The position numbers and the translations under genes were made by a program. This document shows, in pieces, positions 55,564 to 63,891 of a DNA stretch of 64,000 nucleotides. Source of the stretch: Chitinophaga pinensis (GTDB lineage: Bacteria; Bacteroidota; Bacteroidia; Chitinophagales; CAMDFR01); NCBI GenBank assembly GCA_945897725.1, contig CAMDFR010000001.1, positions 124,001-188,000 of the forward strand, written 5' to 3'. The notes below the pieces were generated by a model. That model was not told the DNA's origin. It did not search any database and worked only from the letters and a program-made list of their open reading frames with translations. The number at the start of each line of letters is the position of its first letter. Within the stretch, counting starts at the first letter, position 1.

Positions 55564-57204
55564 ATGAAGTTCATGAAAAAATTATTACTCTTTTTATTTG
55601 TTAGTTTTTTTTTGGTCAATAGAAGCTTTTCTCAAAACATTGTCATTACTGAGATTATGTACAATAACCCAGCCTCAGACTCCTTAGAATTTGTCGAAAT
55701 TTACAATAATGGTTCTTCCACCGTTGATTTGGAGGGTTGGAAATTCAGCAAAGCATTTAAGAAAACGATACACGCTACTTTGATTGCGCCAGGTCAGTAT
55801 AAAGTCTATTGCGTCGATTCTATGGCTTTTTATCGAGCATTTGGCATGAGTGCTAACCAATGGGGAAGCGGCTCCCTGAGCAATGGGGGAGACTCTGTCT
55901 ATTTGGTAAATGGCCTTGGCGTCATGCAAGATTTAGTAGTCTACAACAATAGTTTTCCATGGCCAGAAGTTGCGGATGGCGAAGGTCCATCATTAGCACT
56001 CTGTAATCCTAGTTCCGATAATTCAATAGCAAGTAATTGGAGCTCTGCTCAAAAATATACTGGTATTTTTATAGAGGAAAAGGAGATTTACGCCCACCCA
56101 GGATTAGGATGTCCAAGCACAGATGCTGTAGGTCCTGTTCCTTTCAAAGCATGGACAACCGCTGCGAACAAAGTTCAAATTGCCTTTAACGAATCGCTAA
56201 ACTCTAGCGCAGATGTGGTTTCGCATTATACAGGCCTTGGAACCATCTTTTCAGCTATCAGAAGTAGCAGTAATGATACGGTAACTTTAACCTTAGCAAC
56301 CCCATTAAGCATCGGAATGTATTCTACCATTACAATAGACAATATTGAAGACATAACTGCTAATGCTATGACTGCGCCACGTTCTTTTGATCTTGTATTT
56401 AACAATACTTTAGGATCTATTGCGATGGATGAAATATATTACAACGATCCTTATTCTCTGCTCAAAGACACCATTGAATTTATTGAAATCACCAATTATG
56501 GAAATATGCCTGTCTCTCTAGGTGGCTATAAATTTAATCAGGGATTATCTTTTAAATTTCCTGAAAGAACTTTAGCTCCAGGAGCGTTTTTAGTCATTTC
56601 TGAAGATTCGGTTTTAATGCAAACCGTCTTTGGTTTAGCCACCTTACAATGGAGTAGTGGTGGATTAGGAAATACAACTGACACACTCGTATTAACAAAC
56701 TCCTTGGAACAAACGATTGACAGCGTTTATTACGCCTCCGCAACTCCTTACGATGTGAATGCCAATGGCAATGGTCCGTCTTTGGTAATGTGTCCACCTT
56801 ATAACTATGCGCTTCCTACAAACAACGATATTGCTTCAAGTTGGCATGCAGAAGTCAATAGAACTGATTTTCTAAATGTAAAATCATTCAATGGATACAA
56901 TTTAATTGTATCACCTGGTAGAGCAAATTGCGATCCATTATCTATTGACGAAGGAAATGATTTAAACTCTTTTTCTCTCTACCCAAATCCAACCACACAA
57001 GACTTTATTGTTGAGAAGTCAAACAACAATCCATTTGAATACATAGAGATATATGACATGCTTGGAACCAAGCTCTTAAAAAAAGATTTTTACAATCAAA
57101 AATCATTCATAACTTTACGAGACTATTCAAATGGTGTCTATTCAGTTGTTCTGAAGGACATCGACAATAAAATACTAAGCATTAAAAAATTAATTAAAAA
57201 CTAA
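55564..57204 (+). CDS. secreted protein with two lamin-tail domains, T9SS type A cargo
   Basis: A 546-residue protein with a signal peptide (FMKKLLLFLFVSFFLVNRSFS). The first lamin-tail domain (about 25-150) has VITEIMYNNPASDSLEFVEI and LEGWKFSKAFK. Next is a SbsA/Big_5-like bacterial Ig domain (VQIAFNESLNSSADVVSHY), then a second lamin-tail domain (DEIYYNDPYSLLKDTIEFIE). The C-terminal Por-secretion tail has FSLYPNPTTQDFIVEK and ends in SIKKLIKN, directing type IX export to the surface. It heads a tightly spaced block: the next gene begins 4 nt after its stop. Confidence 0.88.
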   Translation: MKFMKKLLLFLFVSFFLVNRSFSQNIVITEIMYNNPASDSLEFVEIYNNGSSTVDLEGWKFSKAFKKTIHATLIAPGQYKVYCVDSMAFYRAFGMSANQWGSGSLSNGGDSVYLVNGLGVMQDLVVYNNSFPWPEVADGEGPSLALCNPSSDNSIASNWSSAQKYTGIFIEEKEIYAHPGLGCPSTDAVGPVPFKAWTTAANKVQIAFNESLNSSADVVSHYTGLGTIFSAIRSSSNDTVTLTLATPLSIGMYSTITIDNIEDITANAMTAPRSFDLVFNNTLGSIAMDEIYYNDPYSLLKDTIEFIEITNYGNMPVSLGGYKFNQGLSFKFPERTLAPGAFLVISEDSVLMQTVFGLATLQWSSGGLGNTTDTLVLTNSLEQTIDSVYYASATPYDVNANGNGPSLVMCPPYNYALPTNNDIASSWHAEVNRTDFLNVKSFNGYNLIVSPGRANCDPLSIDEGNDLNSFSLYPNPTTQDFIVEKSNNNPFEYIEIYDMLGTKLLKKDFYNQKSFITLRDYSNGVYSVVLKDIDNKILSIKKLIKN

Positions 57205-57207
57205 ATC

Positions 57208-58068
57208 ATGAAAAAAATCATTGCTCTTTTATTGGTGACCTCTGCTATTTTTTCAATGTTTATCCAAGGGGTAGACTCTAACAGTGGTAAGGTTGGTTAT
57301 ACTAACTCCCCGGGTGAAGCGAATTGCACAAATAGCGGATGCCATACTTCCTTCACCTATAATACAGGAACTGGTTCGATTACACCAAGTTCATCAGACA
57401 TGACAGGCTGGATTTATACTCCTGGCACCACATACAACATGAGTATTACGGTAGCTAAAACATCGGTTGCCTTATTTGGTGTAGATGTTGAGATATTGGA
57501 TTCTACAGGGGCAAATGCTGGTACAATCAATGTGACTGATGCCGCAAAAACACAGACAGCAAGTGTAATGGTCAGTGGTAAATCAAGAAACAACTTAACA
57601 CATAAATCAGGGGGTGGAACCTCTTCTTCTGGAGCAGCTACGTTCAATTTCAGTTGGACAGCCCCGGCTACAGATGTAGGAAACGTAACCATGTATTTTA
57701 CTGGAAACGCGAGCGACAACCTTAACAATAAAACTGGCGATTACATTTATGGTAGTTCTCAGGTATTCACTCCTGTTGTTGTTCCATCAGGTATTTCAGA
57801 GGTATCTCAATTACATGGCCTAACTATAAACCCACAACCTATTAGCAACACAATGACTATTTCATTTTATAGTCAATCTACAGAGAAAATGAATGCCATT
57901 ATTTTTGATTTGAGTGGCAAATTAGTTTATTCATTAGAGAGCAAAAATGCTGTGATTGGAGAAAACATCCTGAGTATAGCTAAGCCAGAAAACCTTACTA
58001 GTGGCATTTACTTTTTACAGATGTCGATAGGTAATAGCAACACCACATCAAAATTAATTATCCAATAA
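57208..58068 (+). CDS. choice-of-anchor-V-like secreted protein, T9SS type A cargo
   Basis: A 286-residue protein with a signal peptide (MKKIIALLLVTSAIFSMFIQG). The following SGKVGYTNSPGEANCTNSGC, then His, resembles the haem-type CxxCH leader of choice-of-anchor-V/reelin-like proteins, but here the spacing is Cys-x4-Cys-His. A beta-rich domain follows and the C-terminal tail (GLTINPQPISNTMTISFYSQ, then SGIYFLQMSIGN) is a type IX sorting domain. Function unknown; surface display is likely. The next gene starts 7 nt later. Confidence 0.8.
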   Translation: MKKIIALLLVTSAIFSMFIQGVDSNSGKVGYTNSPGEANCTNSGCHTSFTYNTGTGSITPSSSDMTGWIYTPGTTYNMSITVAKTSVALFGVDVEILDSTGANAGTINVTDAAKTQTASVMVSGKSRNNLTHKSGGGTSSSGAATFNFSWTAPATDVGNVTMYFTGNASDNLNNKTGDYIYGSSQVFTPVVVPSGISEVSQLHGLTINPQPISNTMTISFYSQSTEKMNAIIFDLSGKLVYSLESKNAVIGENILSIAKPENLTSGIYFLQMSIGNSNTTSKLIIQ

Positions 58069-58074
58069 AAACGA

Positions 58075-58473
58075 ATGATGAGATTCAAATTTTTATTTTT
58101 CCTCACTACTATTGTCTTATTTGTTTTATTTAGCTCATGTAAAAAAGTAGCTGGGGATGGTGGATTGGCATCTATTCAAGGCAAAGTGTATGCCATCGAT
58201 TATGATAAAACTGGTCTTATAAAAAGTGAAGGCTACTTAGGCGACGAGAGGGTTTGTTTATCTTATGGTACTAACACCACAGTGGATGTAGAGACTCGCA
58301 CATCATACACTGGTGAATACAAATTCGATTTTTTACAGAAGGGTGATTATACGGTTTTTGTGTATAGTCCTTGCGATACTTGTCCTCTTTTGCAAAGAAG
58401 TGTTCTTCAAAAGGCAACTATTGTTGAGCGAAAAGAAGTGATAACTTTGGATGACTTACTAATCACTCAATAA
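58075..58473 (+). CDS. small lipoprotein with carboxypeptidase-regulatory-like fold
   Basis: A 132-residue protein with signal and lipobox (FVLFSSCKK, Cys about residue 23). The mature part (LASIQGKVYAIDYDKTG, then YTGEYKFDFLQKGDYTVFVY and CDTCPLL) has the beta pattern of a carboxypeptidase-regulatory-like domain, with a CDTC motif near the end. It probably sits in the outer or inner membrane leaflet beside the two secreted proteins. The VTC gene follows 10 nt downstream. Function unknown. Confidence 0.7.
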   Translation: MMRFKFLFFLTTIVLFVLFSSCKKVAGDGGLASIQGKVYAIDYDKTGLIKSEGYLGDERVCLSYGTNTTVDVETRTSYTGEYKFDFLQKGDYTVFVYSPCDTCPLLQRSVLQKATIVERKEVITLDDLLITQ

Positions 58474-58482
58474 AGTTTATGT

Positions 58483-59241
58483 ATGAGTAATGATTTGACC
58501 AGGAGCACCGAAACCATCAACAGCTTTGATTCACTTACTCTTGAAGAACTTGACAAAGTAAAACTACTAAATCGTGTAGATTCGAAATACGTAATCCACA
58601 TAAAGGATTTTCCAATGATTCTAGGAGAAATTCAATCGGATTATAAGGTTTTAGAAATTGAATCTAAAAGAATACATCGATATGAATCACTCTATTTTGA
58701 TACTGTAGATTTCGACCTCTATAAATATCATCATAATGATAAACAAGATCGATTTAAGGTAAGATATCGAAAATACCTAGATACTGGCTTATGCTATTTT
58801 GAAATTAAGTACAAAGAAAAGGGCAATCGGACCAATAAAATAAGAGCGAAAAGAATAGATATCAGTACGACCTTATCTGAAGCGGACATTAAAATGATTG
58901 AACATGATTTAATAAAGGGAGAAATGCTTCAAGAAAAAGTTTGGGTCTATTTTGACAGAATTACTATAGCCAATAACAATTTTAAAGAGAGAGTGACTTT
59001 GGATTTGAATATTAGATTTGACAACAAAAAGATAGTGAAAAGTTTTCCCGAATTAGTGGTCTGTGAGATTAAGCAAGAAAAGTCAAGTTATACGAGTAGC
59101 GTTATCAAAGCCTGTACTAAAAGGCATTATGAACAAACTGGGTTTAGCAAATACTCCACAGCCATAGCGATGATGGAAGCAGTGAAAAACAACAATTTTA
59201 AACCCAACTTTATAAAAATAAATAAACTAATCAATGGATAA
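58483..59241 (+). CDS. VTC-domain polyphosphate polymerase-like protein
   Basis: A 252-residue cytoplasmic protein of the CYTH/triphosphate-tunnel fold, VTC branch. The charged tunnel strands are visible: LNRVDSKYVIHIKD (Lys), RIHRYESLYFDT (Arg), DRFKVRYRKY (RxR), CYFEIKYKEKGNR (ExK), ELVVCEIKQEK and ACTKRHYEQTGFSKYST. VTC proteins in yeast make polyphosphate from ATP; bacterial members are assumed to do similarly or to use another triphosphate. The gene overlaps the DUF4956 gene by 8 nt, so the two products almost certainly work together. Confidence 0.9.
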   Translation: MSNDLTRSTETINSFDSLTLEELDKVKLLNRVDSKYVIHIKDFPMILGEIQSDYKVLEIESKRIHRYESLYFDTVDFDLYKYHHNDKQDRFKVRYRKYLDTGLCYFEIKYKEKGNRTNKIRAKRIDISTTLSEADIKMIEHDLIKGEMLQEKVWVYFDRITIANNNFKERVTLDLNIRFDNKKIVKSFPELVVCEIKQEKSSYTSSVIKACTKRHYEQTGFSKYSTAIAMMEAVKNNNFKPNFIKINKLING

Positions 59242-59905
59242 AGAATTATTAGACACGGCATCAGATCTCGCAACAGACGCTGGAATTTTTGGACTTAGTA
59301 GCATCTGGGATTTTGCCATCAGATATGCATTTAACCTCATCATGGTGTTTATTGTTGTGAGGGTTATATACTATCCAAAACATAAAAACAAAGATTTCTT
59401 ATTTACTTTTTTTCTTTTCAATACAGTGAATTTCTTGATTTGTTTTTTGTTAAGCACCACCAAACTTAAGCTTGGTTTTGCCTTTGGGATGTTTGCAATC
59501 TTTTCCATTTTAAGATATAGAACGGTATCTGTACCTATCAGAGAAATGGGTTATTTCTTTGTTTGTGTAACGCTTGGTTTATTAAATTCATTGGCAGACG
59601 TCACCAATGCTTGGCCGATTTTGCTTTTGTCAAACTCTATTTTATTGATTCTTATTTTTCTTCTTGAAAGATCTCAAAGCTTGGCACATGAAAATTATAA
59701 AGAAATCAATTATGAACGAATAGATTTAATCAAACCAGATAGGCGAGAGGAGATGATAAAGGATTTGATAGATAGAACAGGACTACCTATTCATCGTGTG
59801 GAAATTAACAAAATAGACTTTCTAAAGGACGTCACTCGAATTAAAGCATTTTATCTATCAACAAGCAACGAGACAGATGCTTCTGTTGATAATGATGATG
59901 ATTAA
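59234..59905 (+). CDS. DUF4956 membrane protein
   Basis: A 223-residue protein with four to five helices: AIRYAFNLIMVFIVVRVIYY, then FTFFLFNTVNFLICFLL, LGFAFGMFAIFSILRYRT and LLLSNSILLILIFLLE. A soluble C-terminal domain contains DRTGLPIHRVEINKIDFLKD. GFAFGMFAIFSILRYRT is the DUF4956 signature. It is the usual partner of bacterial VTC proteins and may form the membrane channel or anchor through which the polymer is moved, which is inference from context. It ends the block. Confidence 0.88.
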   Translation: MDKELLDTASDLATDAGIFGLSSIWDFAIRYAFNLIMVFIVVRVIYYPKHKNKDFLFTFFLFNTVNFLICFLLSTTKLKLGFAFGMFAIFSILRYRTVSVPIREMGYFFVCVTLGLLNSLADVTNAWPILLLSNSILLILIFLLERSQSLAHENYKEINYERIDLIKPDRREEMIKDLIDRTGLPIHRVEINKIDFLKDVTRIKAFYLSTSNETDASVDNDDD

Positions 59906-59929
59906 GCGCCCTTTGCTATTGAAGTACGT

Positions 59930-60346
59930 TTAGCCTATCTCGGCGATGCATTTTAATTCTATACAAATTGGGCTCGGTAAACTATTAATTTCAACAGTAG
60001 TTCTGCATGGTTGATTGTCTTTAAAATACTCTGCATATAATTGGTTATAGGTTTGAAAGTCGCGTTTCATATTTGTTAAAAATACAGTAACGTCCACCAA
60101 TTGATTCCAGTTACTTCCACTTTCTTCCAAAACAACACGTACATTTTCAAAGACTGATCTGCACTGTGCTTCAAAGTTGAAGCTTTTATAATTTCCATAC
60201 TTATCAAATTCTAATCCGGGAATTTTATCAGTGCCCGCTTCACGAGGACCAATACCAGATAAGAATAATAAATTTCCAACTTTTCTTGCATGTGGATACA
60301 AGCCAACAGCGGCTGGTGCTTTGCTTGTAGAAATTTTTTCACTCAT
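59930..60346 (-). CDS. Rid-family (RidA/YjgF-like) deaminase
   Basis: A 138-residue protein. RidA proteins hydrolyse reactive enamine/imine intermediates released by PLP or flavin enzymes. Signatures: VGNLLFLSGIGPREAG, NVRVVLEESGSNWNQLVDVT, and CRTTVEINSLPSPICIELKC with the conserved catalytic-type Arg. It is the last gene of a minus-strand group 48 nt after the FAD oxidoreductase, whose imine product would be a natural substrate. Confidence 0.9.
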   Translation of the reverse strand: MSEKISTSKAPAAVGLYPHARKVGNLLFLSGIGPREAGTDKIPGLEFDKYGNYKSFNFEAQCRSVFENVRVVLEESGSNWNQLVDVTVFLTNMKRDFQTYNQLYAEYFKDNQPCRTTVEINSLPSPICIELKCIAEIG

Positions 60347-60393
60347 TTGAAACTTTTTTCTTTGTTTAAGTACAAATTTAAAACAAAAACGAT

Positions 60394-61524
60394 CTAATCT
60401 AGTAGTAATAGGGCTTTCTTGGCACTAATTCCAGTAAGAGCCACCCCCATTCCATTACAACTCATAGCTACAATGACCTTGTCGCTTTGCTTTTTAATGA
60501 TTGGATTCTTATCCATGGTAAAACCCATAATTCCTGTCCATTGAAGTTCAATTTCTACATGAACATGAGGTAAGATTACCTCGGTCAAGATTGCTTTGAG
60601 ATTTTCTAAAACCATCTCATTATATTCAAATTCTTGACTTTCTTCCTTAATGAAATCGAGGTTTCTTCCACCACCAAAAATCACTCTATCTTCATAATTT
60701 CTAAAATAATAGAAGCCTTCATCAAAATGAAAAACACCTTTAAAAGGCAAATTAGGTATTGGCTTTGTTACAAAAATCTGACCCCTCCCTGGCTTCACAA
60801 TTTCTTCCTTATAGAGCATATTTAACAATGCGTTTGTACAAACAAAAATTTTCTTTGCCGAAAAACAAAGCCTTTCTTTAAGAACGTTATGCGTTACTTC
60901 TGCTATGGCCCTTGAGTCAGTTTCATGAATAGCCAATACTTCGCAACCGGTTAATATTTGCACCCCTTTTGAAGAGACTAATTTTAGAAATGATTGCATC
61001 ATCTTTCCCGAATCAATTTGGCCCTCAAAACGATTATATATCAATGCTTTCACTATGTCAGGATCAAATCCGAATTGTTCAATCTTTTCATTAACAAGTT
61101 CAAAAACATCCTGCTGAAATATTGGGAACAAGGATTTGTTCACCTCTTCCAATTTGTCCAAGCTATGAAGATCCTTTTCAAAAATCAATTCATAGCCTCC
61201 ATTAGCTTCATATCCAACATTATTCTTACCAAGTCTTTGACATAATAATTCAATGCCTTCATATCTTTCTTTGATGGTCTCCAACGTTTTTTCAACACCA
61301 TTCAATGTAAAGTCAGAAAGTATTTCTGTAAGGCTACCAAAGCAAGCAAAACCAGCATTTTTGGTCGATGCACCAGATGGGAAAACACCTCTTTCTAAAA
61401 CGATAACTTTAGCATTAGGTTCCTTCTCTATCAGTTCATAGGCAATATGCAACCCCATAAGACCACTTCCAATGATAATATAATCATGATCTATGAAAGA
61501 ATTTTTTTCCCAGAAAGAAAGCAT
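60394..61524 (-). CDS. FAD-dependent (DAO-family) amine oxidoreductase
   Basis: A 376-residue flavoprotein. The dinucleotide motif is YIIIGSGLMGLHIAYELIEK, followed by VLERGVFPSGASTKNAGFAC, the covalent/FAD-contact layout of glycine/sarcosine oxidase-type DAO proteins. Near the end TGIMGFTMDKNPII and ALTGISAKKALLLL complete the FAD fold. It likely oxidises an amino acid or secondary amine; the substrate is unknown. It lies between speA (48 nt) and ridA, suggesting amine metabolism. Confidence 0.85.
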   Translation of the reverse strand: MLSFWEKNSFIDHDYIIIGSGLMGLHIAYELIEKEPNAKVIVLERGVFPSGASTKNAGFACFGSLTEILSDFTLNGVEKTLETIKERYEGIELLCQRLGKNNVGYEANGGYELIFEKDLHSLDKLEEVNKSLFPIFQQDVFELVNEKIEQFGFDPDIVKALIYNRFEGQIDSGKMMQSFLKLVSSKGVQILTGCEVLAIHETDSRAIAEVTHNVLKERLCFSAKKIFVCTNALLNMLYKEEIVKPGRGQIFVTKPIPNLPFKGVFHFDEGFYYFRNYEDRVIFGGGRNLDFIKEESQEFEYNEMVLENLKAILTEVILPHVHVEIELQWTGIMGFTMDKNPIIKKQSDKVIVAMSCNGMGVALTGISAKKALLLLD

Positions 61525-61571
61525 ATTGAATTCTTGTTTATTTGATCAATAAGATAAGTTGCTTGACGAAA

Positions 61572-62966
61572 TTACATGTATCCGAGAATCTTTAACATAC
61601 TCTTATAACTTTGCTCTTTTGCAAAAAGCTTGGTTGTAATTTCACCTTCTTCATCTCTAGATATAATAACATGTTTAGGAGCGGGTAAAAGACAATGTTG
61701 AATACCACCATAACCAGCAATAGATTCCTGATAAGCGCCTGTATGAAAAAAACCAATATATTGTTGGTTGTCCTTGTCATATTTGGGCATATAAATGGCG
61801 TTGGCATGACTTTCACTATTATAGTAATCATCGCTATCGCAAGTTAGACCACCTAAAAAGACTCTTTCATTTTCTTTGTCCCAATTATTAATGGCTAGTA
61901 GAATAAATTTTTTATTTATTGCCCAACAATCTGGTAAGGTCGTCATGAAACTTCCATCTATCATATTCCATGCTTCTCTATCGTTTTGTTTTTTTTGGTC
62001 GAGAATAGAAAAAAGTGTAGCGCCACTCTCACCAACTGTATAGGAGCCAAACTCAGTAAAAATATGTGGTTCTTGTACACCATGGCTTTCACAAATATTT
62101 TTTATTTGTAAAATGATTTCCTCCGCCATATACTCATAATCGAAATTAAAATCGAGTTTGTTCTTAATCGGGAAACCGCCTCCTATGTTTAAGGAATCTA
62201 GTGTTGGGCAAATCTTTTTCAAATCGCAATAAATATTCACACATTTATTTAGCTCACTCCAATAATAAGCAGAATCTTGAATACCAGTATTAATGAAAAA
62301 ATGAAGCATTTTCATTTCCACCATTTTATTCTTTTTTATATTGTCCTTATAAAACTGTAAAATATCCTTATATCCAATACCCAAACGCGAGGTATAGAAT
62401 TCAAATTTAGGTTCCTCCTCACTTGCTATTCTAATACCAATCTTTGTATAGTGCTCTATCTTGCCATACAATTCGTCAAATTCATGCATGTTATCAATAA
62501 TTGGAATCACATTTGTGAAACCTGTGTTAATGAGTCTTGCAATGTTGTCGATATATTGTCCTCGTTTAAATCCATTACACACGATTAACTTATGTCGATC
62601 AATTAATCCTTGCTCCAATAGCGCATCAATAATATTAATGTCAAATGCTGATGAAGTTTCTAGGTGCACTTCATTTCGAATCACCTCTTCTAACACAAAG
62701 GAGAAATGCGAACTTTTTGTGCAGTAACAAAAATTATAGGTGCCGTTATAGTCTGCTTTCGCAATAGCAACATTAAACATCCGTTTTGCCTTTTGAATTT
62801 GAGAAGCAATCTTTGGCAAGTATGAAATTTTTAGTGGTGTACCATACTGTTTAATGATATCCATCATAGCAATATCATGAAAATAAAGTTCATCATCTAC
62901 CACTTTAAATTCCTCTTGTGGCCATTCAAATGTTTGTTCAATTAGATCAACATACTTGTTTTTCAT
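61572..62966 (-). CDS. speA: arginine decarboxylase (SpeA-like, Bacteroidota type)
   Basis: A 464-residue PLP alanine-racemase-fold decarboxylase. The PLP lysine lies in YNFCYCTKSSHFSFVLEE (about residue 85), the glycine-rich phosphate loop in SLNIGGGFPIKN, and the second-barrel active-site Cys/Asp in FLGGLTCDSDDYY. The length matches the short Bacteroidota decarboxylases that start polyamine synthesis from arginine, not the larger E. coli SpeA (about 658 aa). ATG 62966 is used: the track TTG at 62996 lies within the -7 element. It heads a three-gene minus-strand group. Confidence 0.9.
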   Translation of the reverse strand: MKNKYVDLIEQTFEWPQEEFKVVDDELYFHDIAMMDIIKQYGTPLKISYLPKIASQIQKAKRMFNVAIAKADYNGTYNFCYCTKSSHFSFVLEEVIRNEVHLETSSAFDINIIDALLEQGLIDRHKLIVCNGFKRGQYIDNIARLINTGFTNVIPIIDNMHEFDELYGKIEHYTKIGIRIASEEEPKFEFYTSRLGIGYKDILQFYKDNIKKNKMVEMKMLHFFINTGIQDSAYYWSELNKCVNIYCDLKKICPTLDSLNIGGGFPIKNKLDFNFDYEYMAEEIILQIKNICESHGVQEPHIFTEFGSYTVGESGATLFSILDQKKQNDREAWNMIDGSFMTTLPDCWAINKKFILLAINNWDKENERVFLGGLTCDSDDYYNSESHANAIYMPKYDKDNQQYIGFFHTGAYQESIAGYGGIQHCLLPAPKHVIISRDEEGEITTKLFAKEQSYKSMLKILGYM

Positions 62967-62993
62967 CTCAATAATTTCTTTTGATTTGGTATT

Positions 62994-63026
62994 CAAATAT
63001 AATCTAAATGAGTTGGATGGACCAAA
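62994..63026 (-). promoter_or_regulatory. promoter of the speA operon
   Basis: Minus strand: TTTG (63026-63023), a 21-nt spacer and TATATTTG (63001-62994). The predicted start near 62987 gives a leader of about 20 nt to the speA ATG. Confidence 0.7.
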
Positions 63027-63073
63027 TTAATATAATCCAAGTGAGTTAACTTAAACTTAAATCACTAAAACAC

Positions 63074-63778
63074 CTAAATTGCTGATGCAATAGTGAGCAC
63101 ACTAAGCTTACATTGCCACTTATTTATAATGGTATATGCGCATGCTTCAAGGGTGGAACCAGTTGTTACCACATCATCTACCAATACTACATGCTTATCA
63201 ATAAATGCATTTGACTCCTTAACTTTAAAGACATTTTCGACATTTTCCCATCTCTGAATTCTATTTTTTCCTGTTTGAGAATCCGTGTTCACAACTTTCT
63301 CAAGCAGCAAGTTAGACCAAGGAATCTTCAATTTTTCCGATAATCCTTTTGCAAAGTAATCACTTTGGTTATATCCTCTTTGCCTTAATTTTTTATAGTG
63401 CAATGGAATAGGTATTATTAAGTCAGCTTGAGTAAACACCACCTCATCGTTCAATAATTGTTGAGCATATAATTGTCCAACTCGCTCTCCTACCATAGTA
63501 TTGTTTCTATATTTTAGCTGGTGCATTAATTGTTGAACCCTTCCTGTCTTCAAAAAGAGGTAAAAGGAGGCTGCGTGAAGTAGGGGAAGTCTACCCCAAA
63601 ACTTCTTCATGATTGGATTTTCCTGACTTAAATGATAATGGGTCAAGGGTAGCCTCAGCTCACACGAAATACAAATCACCTGTTCGTTTTCTGATAAATA
63701 AGCATTGCAGGCTGCACATAAATTAGGATATAACAGATTCAGTATATCCTTTTGAATCATCTTAGCAGATTGGTACAT
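63074..63778 (-). CDS. comF: ComF-family phosphoribosyltransferase-like protein
   Basis: A 234-residue protein. The N-terminal zinc motif (LCAACNAYLSENEQVICISC) is followed by a helical part and a PRTase domain with KLRQRGYNQSDYFAKGL and the PRPP-loop-like VVLVDDVVTTGSTLEAC. ComF homologues help DNA uptake during natural transformation, where present, although many bacteria keep them with unclear roles. A near-consensus -7 element (TAATTTCG) precedes it. Met at 63760 is an alternative start. Confidence 0.92.
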   Translation of the reverse strand: MYQSAKMIQKDILNLLYPNLCAACNAYLSENEQVICISCELRLPLTHYHLSQENPIMKKFWGRLPLLHAASFYLFLKTGRVQQLMHQLKYRNNTMVGERVGQLYAQQLLNDEVVFTQADLIIPIPLHYKKLRQRGYNQSDYFAKGLSEKLKIPWSNLLLEKVVNTDSQTGKNRIQRWENVENVFKVKESNAFIDKHVVLVDDVVTTGSTLEACAYTIINKWQCKLSVLTIASAI

Positions 63779-63891
63779 TGAAACGAAATTACACTTTTAA
63801 AAAGCTCAAATCTGATAGATCATTCAAGCATATAAAAGGACCAATTGACGATCAAATACTTTGTACTTTGATAAGTGGTAAGGAGACAAAA

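Noticed and set aside
63779-63891. Promoter for a plus-strand gene off the right edge
   Set aside because: TACTTTG-like strings occur but none fits TAnnTTTG, and no plus-strand ORF follows.
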